IMG/VR virus record: IMGVR_UViG_3300043640_000199
Location: 1-35,907 of that record
Source of the DNA: a virus
Reading direction: 5' to 3' (one strand)
DNA length: 35,907 nucleotides
The notes under the pieces are model-generated. The model did no database searches. It saw only the letters and a list, made by a program, of their open reading frames with translations, and was not told where the DNA came from. Position numbers and translations under genes: made by a program. Positions 32,393 through 35,907 of the stretch are shown one piece after another (position 1 is the stretch's first letter; each line of letters begins with the position of its first letter).

Positions 32393-32572
32393 TTATTTAC
32401 TCCCCGTTTTATTTTGCTCTTTGCAATCAGTGCAAATGTATTTAGTGAGTCTTTGATATTTCAAATATTCTGAAATGTAATAACTAGCTCTATAGTCCTT
32501 GTCTAGTGTTCCGCATTTACAAAAAGAGAGCTTATCATCGTGTCCGTGGCTAGTCGTGATTCTATACGGCAT
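32393..32572 (-). CDS. small CxC...CxxC protein (59 residues)
   Basis: This gene was recovered by direct translation of the gap. ATG 32572 has GGAG about six bases upstream and the stop is TAA at 32393. The product has FCKCG near residue 18 and ICTDCKEQN near the end, a two-half zinc-binding pattern. It lies in line between the neighbouring cysteine-motif genes. Confidence 0.65.
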   Translation of the reverse strand: MPYRITTSHGHDDKLSFCKCGTLDKDYRASYYISEYLKYQRLTKYICTDCKEQNKTGSK

Positions 32573-32596
32573 AAGCTCTCCATTTTAACAAAAGAT

Positions 32597-32809
32597 TTAA
32601 GAATCTTCTTCCTCATCTATTTTATTATTTTTCCAATATACCCGACTCTCCCCTTTTGTTGTACATTCATCACAAACCCATTTTAAAACAATGTAGTAAT
32701 CCTTTTTTTCATCATCCCAATGTATGTCTTCATCCCAATGGGAATTTTTCTTTTGATGGAGAAGAATGCAGTTAAAATGCTTTTGAGTTTCTTCTGATAT
32801 TGATGTCAT
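32597..32809 (-). CDS. small CxxC protein (70 residues)
   Basis: The product is acidic, with WKWVC..C-type VLKWVCDECTTKGES near residue 45 and an acidic tail. AAGGA lies upstream of the start. It is the first gene after the 8-bp repeat array at 32824-32855, so it is the likely controlled gene of that site. The chain continues through three other small cysteine-motif genes. Confidence 0.6.
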   Translation of the reverse strand: MTSISEETQKHFNCILLHQKKNSHWDEDIHWDDEKKDYYIVLKWVCDECTTKGESRVYWKNNKIDEEEDS

Positions 32810-32823
32810 TTTATCCTTATGGT

Positions 32824-32855
32824 ATGCTGGTAAGCTGGCTTACTGTTAAGTCAGC
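32824..32855 (-). repeat. 8-bp iteron array upstream of the small-gene operon
   Basis: ATGCTGGT (32824), AAGCTGGC (32832), TTACTGTT (32840) and a degenerate AAGTCAGC (32848) are in one 8-bp register. They lie 15 bases upstream of the start at 32809 (on the minus strand) and match the arrays in the parA promoter, the RHH gene and the injection gene. Confidence 0.68.
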
Positions 32856-32874
32856 CCACCTTCTGTTATAACCT

Positions 32875-33558
32875 TTACTTCCTATTATTTTTGTCTTGTT
32901 CAAAAGCAGGGTTTAAAACCAACTCTTCCAATACAAGGCTAGCTCCAAAAGTGCAAACTGCCTCACCAACTGCCATACTTACGGGAATAGGAATAAACAT
33001 CAAAAACGCTCCTACGCAGCAGCAAGTTACTCCAAGAGCCATAGGTAAAGAGAGGACAATCTCAGGCTTATCATCTTTATGTTTAGCTTCAAAAGCCATC
33101 TGCTCAAGATCTGCATCATATATAATTCCCATCTCTATGCAATCAGCCATAAATTGAATTTTATGATTATGTTTAGATTCCTTTTTCTTAAACATCTTCT
33201 TAACGGCAGATAATTGATCTTTGCTGAGTTTATGACCTTTTTGCTTTAGCTGACTTTGCATGTTGTCAAGAATCGAATCAATTGAGATTTTTTTTCCTAT
33301 TGAAAGTTCGGCCTCATCTTTTATGTCGAGCATGCACTCAATGAGTTTATCTACGTTTTTTGCTTCCTTGTACTTTTCCATTTTATCAATAAGCTTCTTA
33401 ATGCGCACTCCCTGCAAAGCAAGATTAAGAACGTTTGCTGAATAACCTTCATATTGTGATGAATGGGCTGGAATAGCTATTGACGAGGAAGCAAAAGCAA
33501 TAAATGTGCTAAATAAAAAAACATTATTAGCTGAAAAAGAACGAAAAATAGGGTGCAT
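32875..33558 (-). CDS. membrane protein with signal-type N-terminus and paired hydrophobic C-terminal helices
   Basis: The 227-residue protein has a hydrophobic N-terminus (NVFLFSTFIAFASSSIAIPA) ending in a possible signal-peptidase site near AHS, a long helical charged middle (SIGKKISIDSILDNMQSQLKQKGH), and two adjacent hydrophobic stretches at about 167-212. Paired hydrophobic helices of this size recall the inclusion-membrane proteins of chlamydiae and also holins. Which applies is open. AAAGGA lies upstream. I see no family match. Confidence 0.55.
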   Translation of the reverse strand: MHPIFRSFSANNVFLFSTFIAFASSSIAIPAHSSQYEGYSANVLNLALQGVRIKKLIDKMEKYKEAKNVDKLIECMLDIKDEAELSIGKKISIDSILDNMQSQLKQKGHKLSKDQLSAVKKMFKKKESKHNHKIQFMADCIEMGIIYDADLEQMAFEAKHKDDKPEIVLSLPMALGVTCCCVGAFLMFIPIPVSMAVGEAVCTFGASLVLEELVLNPAFEQDKNNRK

Positions 33559-33696
33559 TGAAAATTCCTTTTAGTTTTAGGGGGATATGTAATTTGTAAA
33601 AAATCTATAAAATAAAATATTCGGTTACTAATAAAATAGGACGACATTAAGCATAGACAAAACAATAGAATATAAATTACGAATGGATTCATATAA

Positions 33697-33936
33697 CTAA
33701 TTTTTTGTTGGGATTTGTGGGGCAGGCATCCAATAAGTTACTGTTATAGCGTATGGATTAGGAGTAAATGACACCTTATTTAATCCCCCGCACATAAAAC
33801 AGTTTTCCCATCCACCCACTTCATAGGAGTTGGAGTCATGATTCCAGTAGGCAACAAAAACTTTTTCATTGTCAGTTCCGATAAATGGAGCTTTATTTAG
33901 AGGTTTTTTATCTTTAGCGTTTATCCAATCATTCAT
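33697..33936 (-). CDS. DUF551 domain protein
   Basis: The 79-residue product has the DUF551 pattern: it starts MNDWINAKDKKPLNKAP, has VFVAYWNHDSNSYEVGGWEN in the middle and ends ITVTYWMPAPQIP. This short family is common in phages of Enterobacteria and others; its function is unknown. It directly follows the 151-residue protein whose end has the same WMPAP motif. The start touches the previous stop (TAAATG). Confidence 0.78.
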   Translation of the reverse strand: MNDWINAKDKKPLNKAPFIGTDNEKVFVAYWNHDSNSYEVGGWENCFMCGGLNKVSFTPNPYAITVTYWMPAPQIPTKN

Positions 33937-34392
33937 TTAATTTTCCTTTTTTATTGGAGGTATTGGAGCGGGCATCCAATAAAAAATATTTTCTTCTGTG
34001 CATTCATATTCTCCATTTGATTCAAAAAAACTTGGTTCTCCATATATTCCATCTTCTATAAATTTGACTATTTTTGGGAATTCATCGAATTCAGTAATAA
34101 CTATAATAGGATATTCCTTAGAGGGGGAGGATTGCCTAGCACATGTCCATCTACTCCACCCATATTCTTCAGGTTTATAATATGGAACTCCTAACTCAAA
34201 CCAATATCTATTTCCCACCTTCCCATTTGAAAGATCAAAGTTTTGTTGTTCATTAAGAGTGAGCATTTTTGGATTTATTTCATGACCTTCTTTATAATGT
34301 TGAGCTAAATAAGCTTTGCACCAATCACTTAGAATTTTATGATGGTTTTCTCTTACCTCTTTTGCAATTTCGTGAGCAAAATTATCATTCAT
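33937..34392 (-). CDS. hypothetical protein with DUF551-type C-terminus
   Basis: I chose ATG 34392 (AAGGA upstream, seven-base spacer); the frame also opens at TTG 34407. The 151-residue product has an N-terminal helical part, a middle with GNRYWFELGVPYYKPEEYGWSR, and ends IFYWMPAPIPPIKKEN, the same final motif as the DUF551 gene after it. It looks like a related protein with an extra N-terminal domain. Function unknown. Confidence 0.65.
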   Translation of the reverse strand: MNDNFAHEIAKEVRENHHKILSDWCKAYLAQHYKEGHEINPKMLTLNEQQNFDLSNGKVGNRYWFELGVPYYKPEEYGWSRWTCARQSSPSKEYPIIVITEFDEFPKIVKFIEDGIYGEPSFFESNGEYECTEENIFYWMPAPIPPIKKEN

Positions 34393-34393
34393 T

Positions 34394-34573
34394 TTAATTT
34401 CCTTCAAAATCTGAATATGGAGTAATTACAGGATCTAATATATTTTTTTCTTTGATTACTTTTTGAATGTCTTCTTTTTTTCTAACCAAAATATCCCCTA
34501 TAGGGAATCCAAATTCAGAGTCTTTTCCACGTTTACTCTGCACCACAGACCAGTCTTTCATTTCAGAGTTCAT
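34394..34573 (-). CDS. small gene between RHH and DUF551-type genes (59 residues)
   Basis: This gene came from direct translation. It starts at ATG 34573, overlapping the RHH gene end by 11 bases, and ends at TAA 34394, one base before the next start. The product begins MNSEMKDWSVVQSKRGKDSE and contains EFGFPIGDILVRKKEDIQKVI. It is helical and charged, with no known family. Close coupling on both sides supports it. Confidence 0.55.
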   Translation of the reverse strand: MNSEMKDWSVVQSKRGKDSEFGFPIGDILVRKKEDIQKVIKEKNILDPVITPYSDFEGN

Positions 34574-34826
34574 AGTTTTTATCTTCTTTCCATAGAAGCT
34601 CTATAGCTTTTGTGATAAGAGCTGATTTATCAATCTTTTGATTCCTCATCAGAGCCTTTGCGTAGACTTCATTTAATTTAGACTCTGATTCAGCAGGAAT
34701 ATAAAAAGTCATTTTCTTCTTGCTGGCAAGCTGTTTTACTGGCTTACTGTCTTGCTGGCTTACCGCCTCATCAACTTTGGCTAGTTTCTTTTGGATAGAC
34801 TCCCCTGTTTTTTTTATTCTATTCAT
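34563..34826 (-). CDS. parB-like: ribbon-helix-helix partition partner (ParG/omega-type)
   Basis: The 87-residue protein has a basic flexible N-terminal tail (1-36) and an RHH domain: strand KMTFYIP (38-44), helix one SKLNEVYAKALMR (49-61), helix two KSALITKAIELLW (67-79). This matches the size and order of ParG and omega partition proteins, which bind short direct repeats and contact the ParA ATPase with the tail. Its start overlaps the parA stop (ATGA), so they are coupled. Five perfect and one degenerate 8-bp repeats lie inside its own coding sequence. Confidence 0.78.
   Translation of the reverse strand: MNRIKKTGESIQKKLAKVDEAVSQQDSKPVKQLASKKKMTFYIPAESESKLNEVYAKALMRNQKIDKSALITKAIELLWKEDKNYEL
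34720..34767 (-). repeat. 8-bp iteron array inside the RHH partner gene
   Basis: Six octamers in register: TTGCTGGC, AAGCTGTT, TTACTGGC, TTACTGTC, TTGCTGGC and a degenerate TTACCGCC. They encode the flexible tail segment of the RHH protein, where amino-acid constraint is low. Confidence 0.75.
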
Positions 34827-35623
34827 TTTGTTCTTCCTAATAGTTCATGCGCTAGACTCATGTAAGCCTCAGCCCCTTTACATGCTGGATCATAGTCAAA
34901 TATGGATTGACCATTTGCTTGAGACTCTTGCAATTTCACATTTGGAGGAATTTTTGAATCAAATATTTTAACACCGAATTGCTTAGTGATTTCCTCATCG
35001 ATCTCACGAGATATTAAAGTCCTGCGATCATAAAAAGTTAGAACAACGCCTAGAATATTAATCTCATGGTTGTTGACGTAGCAGACTTCCTTGTTAATGA
35101 AAGAAAGAGTTTCAAGAAAGCTGTCTACCCCTTCTAAAGAAAAGTATTGAAGCTGGAAAGGAAGAATAACATGATCTGCTGCAACAAAAGCGTTTACCGT
35201 AAGCGTGCCAAACGATGGAAGACAATCAATAAATATATAGTCATACGCGTGATAAGATTTTCCTCTTTTTAACGTACGTGAAAGAGCTGAAAGTTTCTTC
35301 CTAAGCTTAAATTCTTTTGCTCCAGTCATGGATAGGTTCATTTCCGCTACAGCAAGTTTAAGGTTGCTAGGAACTAAATAAAGATTTTTAACGCCTGTAT
35401 CATAAGTTACTTGATGTATATCCACTGAATCTGATCCAAGAAGATTGGCTATAGTAAGTTGATCACCAACCTCAAACCCCAATCCTCTGGTTGAATTTCC
35501 CTGTGGATCCATATCTATAAGAAGCACGCTCTTCCCAAGTTTTGCAAGAGCAGCTGATAAATTTATTGCGGTAGTTGTTTTGCCAACTCCACCTTTCTGG
35601 TTAGCAATAGCAATGATGTGCAT
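34823..35623 (-). CDS. parA: ParA-type partition ATPase
   Basis: The 266-residue protein is a Soj/ParA family ATPase without an N-terminal DNA-binding domain. Deviant Walker A KGGVGKTT (10-17), Walker A-prime LLIDMDPQGN (34-43) and Walker B FIDCLPSFG are all present. The ATG at 35623 (GGAGG upstream) is preferred to the TTG one codon earlier. ParA moves plasmid copies over the nucleoid with its partner, the RHH protein encoded next. The small ParA plus RHH layout is the type Ib or delta/omega class. Its promoter is overlaid by the 8-bp arrays. Confidence 0.93.
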   Translation of the reverse strand: MHIIAIANQKGGVGKTTTAINLSAALAKLGKSVLLIDMDPQGNSTRGLGFEVGDQLTIANLLGSDSVDIHQVTYDTGVKNLYLVPSNLKLAVAEMNLSMTGAKEFKLRKKLSALSRTLKRGKSYHAYDYIFIDCLPSFGTLTVNAFVAADHVILPFQLQYFSLEGVDSFLETLSFINKEVCYVNNHEINILGVVLTFYDRRTLISREIDEEITKQFGVKIFDSKIPPNVKLQESQANGQSIFDYDPACKGAEAYMSLAHELLGRTK

Positions 35624-35644
35624 CAAACCCTCCCGAGGATTTTA

Positions 35645-35681
35645 TGTAAATCATTTTACATTATTACTGTCTTACTGTCAA
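35645..35681 (-). promoter_or_regulatory. parA promoter with TGTAAA palindrome
   Basis: Reading the minus strand, -35 is TTGACA (35681-35676), spacer 17 bases, -10 TAAAAT (35658-35653). A palindrome TGTAAATCATTTTACA (35645-35660) lies over the -10, with arms like those at 27355. The 8-bp iterons cover the -35 and spacer. Binding there would repress parA and its partner. Confidence 0.8.
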
Positions 35682-35695
35682 GCTGTCATACTGGC
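35664..35695 (-). repeat. 8-bp iteron array in the parA promoter
   Basis: TTACTGTC twice, AAGCTGTC and ATACTGGC follow each other in exact 8-bp register. They sit over the -35 and upstream of the parA promoter, as the heptad sites of omega-type regulators do. Probably both operator and centromere. Confidence 0.8.
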
Positions 35696-35907
35696 AATAA
35701 GTAATAATTATTTAATCTAATGCGCCCTCACACTATATTGAAAAGGCGTATATAAAGTTTTCTTCCTTTTAATCTACCTCATTAAAGTCAAACAAAAAAG
35801 AGTGTGAGAGAGTGGTAAATACCTTGACAATTAAATCGCGTTGACTATGAATGACGTGTGTACGTATGTATAATAAATAGTCGGCTATGCCGACATATTA
35901 TATTTAA
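35696..35907. other. gene-free right end with hairpin and outward promoter
   Basis: No gene is visible. On the plus strand TTGACA (35824-35829), 16 bases and TATGAA (35846-35851) form a promoter-like block pointing out of the window; TATAAT occurs at 35869. It is followed by a perfect GTCGGC/GCCGAC hairpin with a TAT loop (35880-35894). A separated 8-bp inverted repeat CTCACACT/AGTGTGAG lies at 35727-35734 and 35801-35808. On a circle this promoter would read into the region at 1-454. Confidence 0.5.

Noticed and set aside
33477-33692. 71-codon hydrophobic frame on the minus strand
   Set aside because: No ribosome site, overlaps the start of the 227-residue gene, and the hydrophobic look comes from AT-rich intergenic DNA.
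1-35907. tRNA, rRNA, riboswitch, insertion sequence or integrase
   Set aside because: No cloverleaf, conserved RNA core, terminal inverted repeat with transposase, or recombinase motif was seen on either strand.

Overview
The window looks like a nearly complete phage-plasmid: a tailed phage that probably keeps itself in the cell as a low-copy plasmid rather than by integration. One long late block (about 5.3 to 25.5 kb, minus strand, plus a large terminase on the plus strand at 25.5 to 27.0 kb) encodes portal, scaffold, capsid, connector, injection and fibre proteins. There is no tape-measure, sheath or long-tail gene, so the particle is probably short-tailed, of P22-like plan. The rest holds plasmid functions: a ParA ATPase with a ribbon-helix-helix (RHH) partner, a winged-helix type replication initiator whose gene carries an iteron cluster, and small regulators. 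I see no integrase, transposase, tRNA, rRNA, CRISPR array or polymerase. Both ends are AT-rich and gene-free, as expected if a circular molecule was cut open there, but I cannot prove circularity.

The host is a bacterium with AT-rich DNA, ordinary Shine-Dalgarno sites and sigma-70-like promoters. The tail plan and a small lipoprotein suggest a Gram-negative host. The ParA plus small basic partner recalls plasmids of Chlamydiae and other intracellular bacteria, but that is a weak inference.

Layout. 1-454: gene-free leader with a promoter/operator. 455-5281 (+): early accessory genes, including a DUF932 protein, a chain of small AT-rich genes, a phage ssDNA-binding protein, and a RuvC-like resolvase overlapping it by 137 bases. 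5284-25456 (-): virion genes. In transcription order these are a membrane/coiled-coil protein, portal, scaffold, major capsid, small head proteins, a repeat fibre, zinc-finger and small proteins, connector, a large tail protein, injection proteins and a terminal fibre. 25533-29494 (+): large terminase, a probably frame-disrupted small gene, replication initiator with embedded origin-like repeats, a protein with an SSB-type acidic tip, and an autoregulated RHH repressor. 29543-35623 (-): two paralogous virion-like proteins, a chain of small cysteine-motif proteins and one-helix peptides, a membrane protein, DUF551-type proteins, the RHH partner and ParA.

The most interesting signal is a family of exact 8-bp tandem repeats (consensus NNRCTGKY) at four places: in the parA promoter, inside the RHH partner gene, upstream of a small-gene operon, and inside an injection-protein gene 25 kb away. 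They look like the DNA sites of the RHH partition protein and would join plasmid segregation, promoter control and the late region. Other signals are three 23-bp-spaced iterons inside the initiator gene, a duplicated promoter-operator, two out-of-frame gene overlaps longer than 100 bases, and several genes of 27 to 59 codons.
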